This document shows positions 16,742-23,355 of a stretch of DNA of 38,534 nucleotides, one piece after another; position 1 is the stretch's first letter, and each line of letters opens with the position of its first letter. The notes under the pieces were generated by a model. The model worked only from the letters and a program-made list of their open reading frames with translations. It had not been told where the DNA came from and made no database searches. Both the position numbers and the translations under genes were made by a program. Location: NCBI GenBank assembly GCA_944376845.1, contig CALWDZ010000011.1, forward strand, positions 1 through 38,534, read 5' to 3'. This stretch comes from an uncultured Clostridia bacterium (GTDB lineage: Bacteria; Bacillota; Clostridia; Christensenellales; UBA1242).

Positions 16742-17290
16742 TTAGTTGTTTTCTTTAATTTTTATTATTTGTGAATAGTCAAGGTCAACAACTGTGTCAC
16801 GACCAAACATTTCAACGCTGACTTTGCATCTTGATGTTTCTTTATCTAATTCAACAACAGTGCCAATCATACTTGAAAGTGGACCGTCAATAACCTCAAC
16901 TTTGTCACCTACTTCAAGGTCTATTTCAACAGTAACCCTTTCTAGATGCATACGTTTTACTTCATCTTCCGTAAGTTCAAGTGGTCTACCTTTTGGCCCT
17001 GTGAAGCCTGTTACACCGTGTGTACGTGTTACATTGTGCCAAATGTCATCACCATAACGCATTTTGACAAGAAGATATCCTGGCATAGTTTTTCTTTGAA
17101 TGAGTTTTTTCTTGCCATTTTTTTCTTGAATGACATTTTCCATAGGAATGACAATATCCATAACTCTATCTTCAAGTCCATATTTTGCTGCCATGGTTTC
17201 TAGATTTTCTTTTGCGACATTTTCATAACCCGTGTAGGTGTGAAGGACATACCACTTTGGTTCTATTTTTTCAACATCAACTTTTTCCAT
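16742..17290 (-). CDS. nusG: Transcription termination/antitermination factor NusG
   Basis: The 182-residue protein has the NusG N-terminal domain (KWYVLHTYTGYENVAKENL at 12-30 and PGYLLVKMRYGDDIWHNVT) and a C-terminal KOW domain (VGDKVEVIDGPLSSMIGTV). It binds RNA polymerase and affects pausing, termination and coupling to the ribosome. It begins 14 bp after secE and precedes the rplK leader, in the conserved order. Confidence 0.98.
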   Translation of the reverse strand: MEKVDVEKIEPKWYVLHTYTGYENVAKENLETMAAKYGLEDRVMDIVIPMENVIQEKNGKKKLIQRKTMPGYLLVKMRYGDDIWHNVTRTHGVTGFTGPKGRPLELTEDEVKRMHLERVTVEIDLEVGDKVEVIDGPLSSMIGTVVELDKETSRCKVSVEMFGRDTVVDLDYSQIIKIKENN

Positions 17291-17304
17291 AATTCACTCC
17301 TATA

Positions 17305-17733
17305 TTAACCTGACACAGATGTTGTCAAAAGTTCAAATAGCCATGAAAGCAATCTATCTATACCAAAAAGAACGACAGCAAAGATAAGTACAACAGCCAA
17401 AACAACTCCCGTCTTTTTTACAACAGTGCCAAATGATGGCCAAGTGACTTTTTTAAGTTCGCTTGTTGTTTCTTTAATACGTTTTGCTGTTTTTGATGGC
17501 TTTTTTACTTTTGACTTTTTCTTGTCTTTTTGCTTGTCTTGTTTGTTGTCCTTTTGGACGTTTTTGGTTTTTGCGTCTTTTTTGGCCTCTGGCTTTTGTT
17601 CTGATTTTTCTTCTGGTTTTTCTTCTTCTGCCAAGGCAGTATCAGCAGTTTCGACATTTACTTGTTCCTCTGTGTTTTGTGAATCTTCTGTGAGTAAATC
17701 TTGCTTGACTTTTTGTTTATTTTTCTTTGCCAT
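17305..17733 (-). CDS. secE: Preprotein translocase subunit SecE with long charged N-terminal extension
   Basis: The last 60 residues (about 81-142) are a standard single-span SecE: RIKETTSELKKVTWPSFGTVVK, then one membrane segment ending SWLFELL. SecE clamps the two halves of SecY in the Sec translocase. The first 80 residues are a low-complexity tract of K, E, Q and D, with acidic blocks (EEEKPEEKSEQK) then basic ones (KDNKQDKQKDKKKSKVKK). Bacterial SecE of this class is usually 60-75 residues, so the extension doubles its length. It is probably disordered and cytoplasmic. Its position between rpmG and nusG confirms the assignment. Confidence 0.95.
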   Translation of the reverse strand: MAKKNKQKVKQDLLTEDSQNTEEQVNVETADTALAEEEKPEEKSEQKPEAKKDAKTKNVQKDNKQDKQKDKKKSKVKKPSKTAKRIKETTSELKKVTWPSFGTVVKKTGVVLAVVLIFAVVLFGIDRLLSWLFELLTTSVSG

Positions 17734-17744
17734 GAAACTTCTCC

Positions 17745-17906
17745 TTACTTGGTTTCTTTATGAAGTGTGTGTTTGTTACATCTTGGGCAAAACTTATTCA
17801 TTTCAATTCTTTCTGCCTGATTTTTCTTGTTTTTGCTTGTAGAATAATTGCGTTCTTTACATTCTGTGCAAGCAAGTGTAACTAATGCTCTCTTTGGATT
17901 TGCCAT
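17745..17906 (-). CDS. rpmG: 50S ribosomal protein L33
   Basis: This 53-residue gene translates as [20 protein letters not shown] and onward, ending HTLHKETK. It has the four zinc-ligand cysteines C13, C16, C40 and C43 (zinc-binding form), with the [13 protein letters not shown] end typical of L33. Its ATG follows AAGGAG. It lies 11 bp before secE and is the first gene of the rpmG-secE-nusG-rplK-rplA operon. In bacteria with several L33 copies the zinc form is often replaced by a cysteine-free form under zinc starvation. Confidence 0.96.
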   Translation of the reverse strand: MANPKRALVTLACTECKERNYSTSKNKKNQAERIEMNKFCPRCNKHTLHKETK

Positions 17907-17940
17907 TTTTATTTCTCCTTATATTAAGTTATTATCACTT

Positions 17941-17971
17941 AAAAAATAGCACCCGCTTTTTCATGGTGCAG
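17941..17971 (-). terminator. Terminator-like hairpin in the rpmG operon leader
   Basis: On the minus strand GCACC pairs with GGTGC, with outer ATA/TAT pairs, and the second arm runs into TTTTTT. It lies at or just after the predicted start point of the operon transcript. It may be the terminator of the upstream coiled-coil gene or an attenuator of the ribosomal operon. Confidence 0.55.
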
Positions 17972-17975
17972 GGCT

Positions 17976-18004
17976 ATATTAACATATACTATTTTATTTG
18001 TCAA
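17976..18004 (-). promoter_or_regulatory. Promoter of the rpmG-secE-nusG-rplK-rplA operon
   Basis: A perfect TTGACA (17999-18004), a 17-nt spacer and TAATAT (17976-17981) lie 70 bp before the rpmG ATG, between the stop of the coiled-coil gene and the terminator-like hairpin. Confidence 0.65.
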
Positions 18005-18017
18005 TTGTTTTTTTACA

Positions 18018-18851
18018 CTATCTTGTAAATTCTTCGTCTTGACTTGATTGTTTATTTTGTTCCTTTTCTTTCTCTTGGTTCTCTTCCTGTTGCTTTAATT
18101 CTGTTTGTTCTTGAATATCTTCTTTTTCTTGTTGTCTCTGTATTTCTACTTGATTTTCGGCATTCATACGGTTTTGTGCTTCTGCCTGAGACTGAGCAAC
18201 TGCGTTGTCAATTTCTTGTTTTAAAGATGCTTCGTCAATAACTTTATCTTTTAGGTTTTGTGCCTTTCTATACACCGTTTTTGCACGTTTTTGAATAAGT
18301 GCCATAAACTGCATAATAAGTGCTTGCATGTTTGCTTTTTCTGTAAAGGTATCTTTTAAAAGTTCACCAAGTTCACCATCCATACCATAAAGTTCAATAT
18401 ACATTTTAAGTGCATTGGCATCTTTTTGTTTAAGTTTTGTGATGTTTAATTTCAAAAGTTCATTTCTGTTTTTAAGCGTAACTATTGTCCTTTGAATTTG
18501 CTCTTTTACTTTTGGGTCACTTTGAACATAAGTTTCATTTTCAAGAGCGTTTAAAATTGCCTCTGAATTTTCAAGGGCAGTTGTGAAATTTTTTGAAATT
18601 TCGCTATTAGAATGCTCCAAAAAATTTTCGCTTGAAAGGTCGCTTGCATTTATTTTGTTTTGTAAAATCTCGTCAGCATATTCTTCTGTCAAAACAAAAT
18701 CTTTGCCATAGGGGTTATAGTCTTTCTCTACATAGAGTTTCCCAAGTGACTCATCCACAAGTGAAAGTGCATTAAAAACATCGACGCTTTTGCCTTCAGG
18801 GAGTGCATCTTTTTGTGCATCAAAGTCATCAAACAAAAATTCATTTTCCAT
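18018..18851 (-). CDS. Hypothetical acidic coiled-coil protein
   Basis: I do not recognise this 277-residue protein. It has no signal peptide or membrane segment. Residues 1-90 are acidic and mixed. Residues 95-215 are predicted long helices (EQIQRTIVTLKNRNELLKLN, KANMQALIMQFMALIQKRAK). The last 65 residues are a low-complexity Q/E/K tract (RQQEKEDIQEQTELKQQEEN) that should form a coiled coil or be disordered. It has no ribosome-binding site; a promoter with a -10 box 6 nt before the ATG predicts a leaderless mRNA. It lies between the XRE regulator and the ribosomal operon on the same strand. Confidence 0.65.
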   Translation of the reverse strand: MENEFLFDDFDAQKDALPEGKSVDVFNALSLVDESLGKLYVEKDYNPYGKDFVLTEEYADEILQNKINASDLSSENFLEHSNSEISKNFTTALENSEAILNALENETYVQSDPKVKEQIQRTIVTLKNRNELLKLNITKLKQKDANALKMYIELYGMDGELGELLKDTFTEKANMQALIMQFMALIQKRAKTVYRKAQNLKDKVIDEASLKQEIDNAVAQSQAEAQNRMNAENQVEIQRQQEKEDIQEQTELKQQEENQEKEKEQNKQSSQDEEFTR

Positions 18852-18857
18852 AACTTT

Positions 18858-18886
18858 ATATTAAATTGTTTTTTGTTTTTTGTCAA
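18858..18886 (-). promoter_or_regulatory. Putative leaderless promoter of the coiled-coil gene
   Basis: A perfect TTGACA (18881-18886), a 17-nt spacer and TAATAT (18858-18863) end exactly 6 nt before the ATG at 18851. This places the start point at or next to the start codon. Confidence 0.6.
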
Positions 18887-18900
18887 CTGTAATGATAGTG

Positions 18901-19305
18901 CTATTTATTTCCTTTCTCATCAAATCCCGCAAGTGCCAAAACAAAAAGACCGATGCCGAGAAACATTATTAAAGTTTTAATATCCACCGCGTCATCAAGT
19001 ACGCTTAAAACCACCACCGCAATACCCATTGCAAGTGCAACCGCTTTTAACACCAAATGAAAAATATCTAATACTTTTTGTTTTGACTCCAACTTTTTTT
19101 GACTTGACTTTTGAGCCGACATAAGTTCGTCTACAGAAACATTAAAAATTTCGGCAATTTTGGCTATGGTGTACACATCGGGACAAGAAACGTTTCTTTC
19201 CCACTTTGACACCGCCTTATCTGTTACATTCAGTTTTTGAGCAAGTTCGCTTTGCGTCATATTTTTTTGTTTTCTTAGTTTTGAAATTGTTTCACCTAAA
19301 TTCAT
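18901..19305 (-). CDS. XRE-family membrane-anchored transcriptional regulator
   Basis: Residues 1-60 are a Cro/CI-type helix-turn-helix (LGETISKLRKQKNMTQSELA, then KAVSKWERNVSCPDVYTIAK). Residues 78-130 contain two hydrophobic segments, so the 134-residue protein is likely held in the cytoplasmic membrane with its DNA-binding domain inside. Such HTH-plus-membrane proteins are common in Bacillota; their signals are mostly unknown. The ATG follows GGAG by 7 nt, and a TATAAT lies about 16 nt farther upstream with no convincing -35. Targets cannot be read from the sequence. Confidence 0.88.
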   Translation of the reverse strand: MNLGETISKLRKQKNMTQSELAQKLNVTDKAVSKWERNVSCPDVYTIAKIAEIFNVSVDELMSAQKSSQKKLESKQKVLDIFHLVLKAVALAMGIAVVVLSVLDDAVDIKTLIMFLGIGLFVLALAGFDEKGNK

Positions 19306-19369
19306 TTTTACTCTCCACTCAAAATTATACTATACAAAACATCAAAACTAAACCGAAGAAGTGTAGAAT

Positions 19370-20533
19370 TTACTCTACTTTGGGTTTACTTTCACTAAGC
19401 AGCGTAAAAAGTGTTTGTTTGAAATTAAATTCATTCATCAAATCTTTTGACTCATCAAACATTTCATTTTTTACACTTTGTGGAATATCGGTTTTGTATG
19501 CGCGTATAATCAAATTTTTTGGAGTGATGTCAAAGTTTACAAACTCCACAAGGTCAACATGATAACTTTCGCTTCTTAGCAAATTGCACCTAATTATATC
19601 GGTAAAAAGTGCACTAAGTCTTTCTTTTACTACTCCGTATCTTGTAAGAATTGGGAGTTTCTCGCTTTGTATCTGTTTGTTGCCCTCGTGCTGACAACAA
19701 GGCACTGAGAAAATGAGTTTGTCATTCCATTTTATTGCATTATAAAGTGCATAGTCTGTGGCGGTATCACAAGCGTGAAGTGAAATAACCATATCCACAT
19801 CAAAGTTTGGAAGATAGTCCTTAATGTCACCTACATAAAATTTTAGGTTTTCATAACCATATTTTTGTGCCGTTTGATTGCATTTATCTATGACATCTTG
19901 TTTTAAATCAAGACCAACAATATTGGCGTCTATCCTTTTTATTTCTTTAAAATAATAGTAAAGTAAAAATGTCAAATATGATTTACTGCATCCAAAGTCA
20001 ATTACGTTTATTTTGTTTAAATTGAATTTATCAACGGCATCATCTATAACTTCTATAAATCTGTTGATTTGTTTAAACTTGTTGTACATTGATTTTATTA
20101 TTTTGCCGTCAGCAGTAAAAATACCCATATCTACAAGTGGCAGAATATTTTCGCCTTCGCTGAATATATATTTTTTTTGTCTATTTTGAGTTTTTTGCTC
20201 ATTTATTTTATTTTCTTTTGTATTTTTAGTGAAAAATATTTTATTTTTTTTGGTAATTCTTATAGCGTATTCAGCGATTGGAGAATAGAAATTAAATTGT
20301 TTATAATCTGATAATTTATCTATTATAAAATCTGCAATTTCATTATTTTTTATATTTTTATTAAATACTTGTTTTTGTGTGTATGCACTTACGAAAAAAT
20401 AGTCATTTATTTTTTTTATGTCGATTTTTTTATAAGGTGCGGAATTTTTGGAATTACTTATTACAATTTTTAAAATATTATCACCAAATATATTATTTAT
20501 TTCGTTTTTTATTTCATTAAAATTTATTTCCAT
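19370..20533 (-). CDS. Class I SAM-dependent methyltransferase (Methyltransf_32/GSTCD-like)
   Basis: The 387-residue protein has an AT-rich, lysine- and asparagine-rich N-terminal part (1-170) and a Rossmann methyltransferase domain (about 175-330). Motifs are VIDFGCSKSYLTFLLYYYF (SAM loop; the usual GCGKSYL has Ser for the second Gly), NIVGLDLK (acidic ribose-binding end of strand 2), SLHACDTATDYAL and SVPCCQHE. The last two are the hallmark of the PF13679-type family that includes GSTCD. The substrate is unknown; RNA or protein are possible. TAGGAG precedes the ATG. It lies 8 bp after the acetyltransferase gene, probably one transcript. Confidence 0.8.
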   Translation of the reverse strand: MEINFNEIKNEINNIFGDNILKIVISNSKNSAPYKKIDIKKINDYFFVSAYTQKQVFNKNIKNNEIADFIIDKLSDYKQFNFYSPIAEYAIRITKKNKIFFTKNTKENKINEQKTQNRQKKYIFSEGENILPLVDMGIFTADGKIIKSMYNKFKQINRFIEVIDDAVDKFNLNKINVIDFGCSKSYLTFLLYYYFKEIKRIDANIVGLDLKQDVIDKCNQTAQKYGYENLKFYVGDIKDYLPNFDVDMVISLHACDTATDYALYNAIKWNDKLIFSVPCCQHEGNKQIQSEKLPILTRYGVVKERLSALFTDIIRCNLLRSESYHVDLVEFVNFDITPKNLIIRAYKTDIPQSVKNEMFDESKDLMNEFNFKQTLFTLLSESKPKVE

Positions 20534-20541
20534 AAATTCTC

Positions 20542-20979
20542 CTATAATTTTTTAATAAAACACATAATTCTATTTGCTATTTTGAAATTTTCTGCAGTAT
20601 GGAATCTTATACTATCTTTATTCTCAAGTTCACAATCACTTGCAAATTCCTTTGCTCCATTTTCTTTCGCCCAAAATTCACAATATTTTAAAAGTTTATG
20701 CGCATAGCCTTTATGTCGAAACTCTTTCTCAACAAAAATTCCCTCAAGGTATCCAACAGGTGAACTACTTGAACCCTCAACATAATCATTTCTAAGTTGG
20801 CACTGAGCAAAACCAACGGGCAAATTTTTTTCATAAACAATAAAAAACACAGCAAAATCACTATTCAAAATTTTGCCAAGTTCACTTTTATGTTGAGTTT
20901 CATCAGCTTGCCATAATTTATTTGCGAAAGCACATAAGATATCTAAATGCTCTTTCTTTGCTTTAATAACTTTTACCAT
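20542..20979 (-). CDS. AAC(6')-type GNAT acetyltransferase
   Basis: The GNAT domain covers the whole 145 residues. Residues from LRNDYVEGSSSSPVGYLEGI onward align closely with aminoglycoside 6'-N-acetyltransferases of class AAC(6')-I: the DYV-G-SSPV-LEGI block, the acetyl-CoA loop FRHKGYAHKLL (the R/Q-x-x-G-x-A type) and the ending FASDCELENKDSIRFH. This suggests acetylation of an amino group on an aminoglycoside-like molecule; the natural substrate could be different. I place the start at the ATG at 20979 rather than 20985, because a -10 box ends 6 nt before it and there is no ribosome-binding site. The methyltransferase gene follows 8 bp downstream. Confidence 0.72.
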   Translation of the reverse strand: MVKVIKAKKEHLDILCAFANKLWQADETQHKSELGKILNSDFAVFFIVYEKNLPVGFAQCQLRNDYVEGSSSSPVGYLEGIFVEKEFRHKGYAHKLLKYCEFWAKENGAKEFASDCELENKDSIRFHTAENFKIANRIMCFIKKL

Positions 20980-20985
20980 AAACAT

Positions 20986-21014
20986 AATATAACACTTAAT
21001 TTTGATTAAGTAAA
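20986..21014 (-). promoter_or_regulatory. Putative leaderless promoter of the AAC(6')-like gene
   Basis: TTTACT (21009-21014), a 17-nt spacer and TATATT (20986-20991) end 6 nt before the ATG at 20979. The -10 abuts the alternative ATG at 20985, which therefore could not be in the transcript. Confidence 0.45.
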
Positions 21015-21104
21015 TTTATTTGTTGCATTCATTAAGATTCAAAAATAATTTTTCTATAGAGTAACATTAAAAAAACACAAAATTGTGTGGCTAAGACAAG
21101 GCAC

Positions 21105-21217
21105 ATCGTCGAAACCTTCGCTTGGGGCTTAAAATTGCTAAACGCAATTTATTTCGCCTTATCGCTTGGTTTCTCCTCTCCCCAAAAAGTTTCCGTGGTA
21201 CTTTTTGGGGACCCCAA
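21105..21217 (+). repeat. Hairpin-rich dispersed repeat, family X, copy 1
   Basis: The element contains two hairpins: AAATTGC/GCAATTT (about 21131-21151) and a perfect 11-bp stem CCCCAAAAAGT/ACTTTTTGGGG (21180-21210), followed by GGGGACCCCAA. Copy 2 is at 21350-21462 and a diverged copy 3 at 24917-25049. Confidence 0.8.
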
Positions 21218-21249
21218 TGGCAGACGCACATTTGTTCACATACTTTGCA

Positions 21250-21281
21250 CAAAAAAATGAGTCATATTCTTTGACTCATTT
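21250..21281 (-). terminator. Terminator of the truncated tRNA-Leu copy
   Basis: Minus-strand stem AATGAGTCA/TGACTCATT followed by a T-run; it is the duplicate of the terminator at 21495-21526. Confidence 0.75.
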
Positions 21282-21286
21282 CTTTT

Positions 21287-21349
21287 TGGTGCGAGTGACG
21301 GGACTTGAACCCATACTCTTTCGAACTTGCCCCTTAAACAAGCGCGTCT
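21287..21349 (-). pseudogene. Truncated tRNA-Leu (3' 63 nt only)
   Basis: The sequence is identical to the intact tRNA-Leu from its D-arm to CCA. The acceptor 5' strand and start of the D-arm are replaced by repeat sequence (TCGTCGAAAC on the plus strand). It cannot form the acceptor stem, so it is a remnant of the 245-bp duplication. Confidence 0.9.
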
Positions 21350-21462
21350 TCGTCGAAACTCTCGCTTTGGGGCTTAAAATTGCTAAACGCAATTTATTTC
21401 GCCTTATCGCTTGGTTTCTCCTCTCCCCAAAAAGTTTCCGTGGTACTTTTTGGGGACCCCAA
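21350..21462 (+). repeat. Hairpin-rich dispersed repeat, family X, copy 2
   Basis: This is the second copy within the tandem duplication, with the same two hairpins as copy 1 (CCCCAAAAAGT/ACTTTTTGGGG at about 21425-21455). Confidence 0.8.
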
Positions 21463-21494
21463 TGGCAGACGCACATTTGTTCACATACTTTGCA

Positions 21495-21526
21495 CAAAAA
21501 AATGAGTCATATTCTTTGACTCATTT
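21495..21526 (-). terminator. tRNA-Leu terminator
   Basis: Minus-strand stem AAATGAGTCA/TGACTCATTT followed by seven T, starting about 6 nt after the tRNA CCA end. Confidence 0.85.
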
Positions 21527-21531
21527 CTTTT

Positions 21532-21613
21532 TGGTGCGAGTGACGGGACTTGAACCCATACTCTTTCGAACTTGCCCCTTAAACAAGCGCGTCTGCCATT
21601 CCGCCACACTCGC
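21532..21613 (-). tRNA. tRNA-Leu (anticodon AAG), CCA encoded
   Basis: The 82-nt gene has acceptor stem GCGAGTG/CACTCGC with ACCA, a leucine-type D-arm (GGCGGAATGGCAGACGC) and an anticodon arm CTTGT-TTAAGGG-GCAAG that places AAG at positions 34-36. It has a long variable region and a T-arm (ATGGG-TTCAAGT-CCCGT). Anticodon AAG reads CUU, and after A34-to-inosine editing also CUC. Its own promoter and terminator flank it. Confidence 0.93.
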
Positions 21614-21625
21614 AAATGCACAGGA

Positions 21626-21655
21626 ATTTTAACATTTATGTATATATGTTGTCAA
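21626..21655 (-). promoter_or_regulatory. tRNA-Leu promoter
   Basis: A perfect TTGACA (21650-21655), an 18-nt spacer and TAAAAT (21626-21631) lie 12 nt before the mature 5' end. It is back-to-back with the promoter of the peptidase gene at 21709. Confidence 0.65.
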
Positions 21656-21672
21656 GGGCTTTGCTAAATTAT

Positions 21673-21702
21673 TTGACAAATTTTTATGATTTGAACAATA
21701 AT
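21673..21702 (+). promoter_or_regulatory. Putative leaderless promoter of the first YugP-type peptidase gene
   Basis: A perfect TTGACA (21673-21678), an 18-nt spacer and AATAAT (21697-21702, one base from consensus) end exactly 6 nt before the ATG at 21709. Confidence 0.5.
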
Positions 21703-21708
21703 ATACAT

Positions 21709-22419
21709 ATGAGTATATTGGAAATTATTTTATATTCGCTCATTGGTATATTGGTGATTGTGCTCGTGGTATGTCTTGCAATTGCAAACTACGCTGGCAG
21801 CAATCTTGTAGCAGTGTTTGAAAAATATGAAAAATATAATGCAGATTTTTTTGACACCACTACGCTTGCTAAAAATATTTCGGCTGGTGAATTTAATGGC
21901 AGTGTGAAAATTGGGCATGTTGATGGGTTTTTAAATGATTACTACTATCGCGGAACAATTTATCTTTCTTCTCGTGTTGCAAATGCAAGCAATATCTCTG
22001 CTTTTGCGGTGTGTGCACATGAACTTGGGCATGCTATGCAATATAGAGATGAACCTAAAAAAATGAAAAAGTTTGGCAAAAAAATTAGGCTTTCAAATAT
22101 TTTATCCAAATTTACATTACCGCTTTTTTTAATTGGAATAGTGTTCATTTTTATAAATATAATAGTAGCGATAGCAATTCTTTCAGCAAGTGTGGTGATG
22201 TTTTTGATTGGACTACTTTCGAAACTTAGTACAATCAAAATTGAGAAAGAGGCTTCTGAAAACGGAATTAAACTTTTACAAAAATATGCAAATTTTGATG
22301 AAAATCAAGTAAAATATGCAAAAAAAGTGCTATCAAGTGCAAAACTCACTTATGTTGCATCGTTTTTAAAGAGTATGCTTAAATGGACGATGCTTGTAAA
22401 TAAATATGATTTTTATTAG
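21709..22419 (+). CDS. YugP-type zinc metallopeptidase (HELGH)
   Basis: The likely start is the ATG at 21709 (MSILEIILYS), which a promoter immediately precedes. Upstream in-frame codons fall in or before that promoter. The 236-residue protein has an N-terminal membrane segment (5-28), the zinc motif HELGH (H104, E105, H108) followed by AMQYRDEP, two central membrane segments (about 130-165), and the later EKEASENG segment that supplies the third ligand in the family. It belongs with the neutral zinc metallopeptidases of the YugP/Zn_peptidase_2 type, integral to the membrane with unknown substrates. The paralogue follows 9 bp downstream. Confidence 0.85.
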   Translation: MSILEIILYSLIGILVIVLVVCLAIANYAGSNLVAVFEKYEKYNADFFDTTTLAKNISAGEFNGSVKIGHVDGFLNDYYYRGTIYLSSRVANASNISAFAVCAHELGHAMQYRDEPKKMKKFGKKIRLSNILSKFTLPLFLIGIVFIFINIIVAIAILSASVVMFLIGLLSKLSTIKIEKEASENGIKLLQKYANFDENQVKYAKKVLSSAKLTYVASFLKSMLKWTMLVNKYDFY

Positions 22420-22428
22420 GAGGACATT

Positions 22429-23169
22429 ATGTGGATTTTATTTTCTCCAGAATATCTGGAATACACTCTTATGGGAATTATTTTAATTCCTGGACTTATT
22501 TTTGCCATGGTGGCAAGTGCACGCGTAAACTCAACCTTTCATAAATATGACCAAGTTCTTTCTTCAAAGGGGCTGACTGGTGCAGAAGTTGCACAGAAGA
22601 TTATGGAAGCGGAAGGAATTTATGATGTACAAATTCAAAAAGGCAACACCAATGAATTGACAGACAATTTTAACCCTAAAACTAAAATTATTACACTTTC
22701 AAATAAAGTATACAGTGGAACAAGTATTTCTGCAATTGGTGTAGCGGCTCACGAAACAGGTCATGCCGTCCAGCACGCAAAAGGTTACAAGCCAATGAAG
22801 ATTAGAACCGCCCTTGCATATGTCAGCAATTTTATGAGTGTACTTGTATGGCCACTCATTATAATAGGTATAGTGCTTGATTTTGCCTATGTCGGTGGAG
22901 TTGTGGGAAACTCGTTTTTGTGGGTTGGCGTTGCATTTTTTGGAGTAAGTACACTATTTAGTTTGATCACCTTACCTGTTGAGTTTAATGCATCAAATCG
23001 TGCTTTGAAACTTTTGGTATCAACTGGATGCGTTGACGAAATGGAAGTAAAAGGTTGTAAAAAAGTGCTTTCTAGTGCCGCTATGACATATGTCGCTGCC
23101 CTTGTAGTTTCGATTTTGGAACTACTAAGATTTGTTTTATTCTTTCTTTTAAGGTCAAGAGATAATTAA
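22429..23169 (+). CDS. YugP-type zinc metallopeptidase (HETGH)
   Basis: The 246-residue protein is a typical YugP family member. It has an N-terminal membrane segment (about 12-32), KGLTGAEVAQKIMEAEGI, LTDNFNPKTKIITLS, the zinc motif HETGH (H108, E109, H112) with AVQHAKGYKP, two central membrane segments, the LPVEFNASNRAL segment carrying the likely third ligand Glu, and AAMTYVAALVVSILELLR near the end. AGGAGG lies just before the ATG. It is co-transcribed with its paralogue at 21709. A third, inactive relative is at 3144. Confidence 0.92.
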   Translation: MWILFSPEYLEYTLMGIILIPGLIFAMVASARVNSTFHKYDQVLSSKGLTGAEVAQKIMEAEGIYDVQIQKGNTNELTDNFNPKTKIITLSNKVYSGTSISAIGVAAHETGHAVQHAKGYKPMKIRTALAYVSNFMSVLVWPLIIIGIVLDFAYVGGVVGNSFLWVGVAFFGVSTLFSLITLPVEFNASNRALKLLVSTGCVDEMEVKGCKKVLSSAAMTYVAALVVSILELLRFVLFFLLRSRDN

Positions 23170-23199
23170 GCAAAATTTGGAAATAATAAATAAGTCCAC

Positions 23200-23259
23200 C
23201 CTGTGTATTGTCGAACCTACTGGTGTATTTTCAAACTTACCAGTGTCCTTTCGAGCGAA
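23200..23259 (+). repeat. Three tandem imperfect 20-bp repeats
   Basis: Units of exactly 20 bp at 23200, 23220 and 23240 share the pattern C-C/T-x-G-T-G-T-x-x-T-T-x-T/C-C-x-A-x-C. They run straight into a CATTCTGAG-type repeat. No gene is seen in the 186-bp gap before the aminopeptidase. Confidence 0.6.
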
Positions 23260-23320
23260 GTGAGACATCTTGAGATTCTTCGCTAACGCTCAGAATGACA
23301 AAAGCAAGGCTCAGAATGAC
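23250..23320 (-). repeat. CATTCTGAG-type dispersed repeat, copy 1
   Basis: Contains TTGAGATTCTTCGCTAACGC followed by TCAGAATGACA, and a second GCTCAGAATGACA. Related copies are at 24807, 26965 and several times in 31879-32275. Confidence 0.75.
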
Positions 23321-23355
23321 ATCAGAACAAAATGGTGGAATATAAAGGAGAAAAC

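Larger units (their letters stand above)
21105..21594. repeat. 245-bp tandem duplication (two copies) covering a repeat element and the 3' part of tRNA-Leu
   Basis: The two copies (21105-21349 and 21350-21594) are almost identical apart from a few bases near their left ends. Each holds, left to right: a hairpin-rich repeat (family X, about 115 bp), a unique segment, the tRNA-Leu terminator, and the 3' 63 nt of tRNA-Leu in minus orientation. Only the right copy continues into the intact tRNA 5' end. Open frames through this region are artefacts of the repeat. Confidence 0.9.

Noticed and set aside
19358..19381. Short inverted repeat (GTAGA/TCTAC) near the methyltransferase stop, considered as terminator or operator for the XRE gene
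   Set aside because: The stem is only 5 bp, without a T-run or match to a known operator.
21166..21632. Overlapping open frames of 70-117 codons
   Set aside because: They are made of the duplicated repeat X and tRNA-Leu sequence and repeat themselves with the 245-bp unit.
23200..23259. Three regularly spaced 20-bp repeats, considered as a CRISPR fragment
   Set aside because: The units are contiguous with no spacers, are imperfect, and no cas gene is present.
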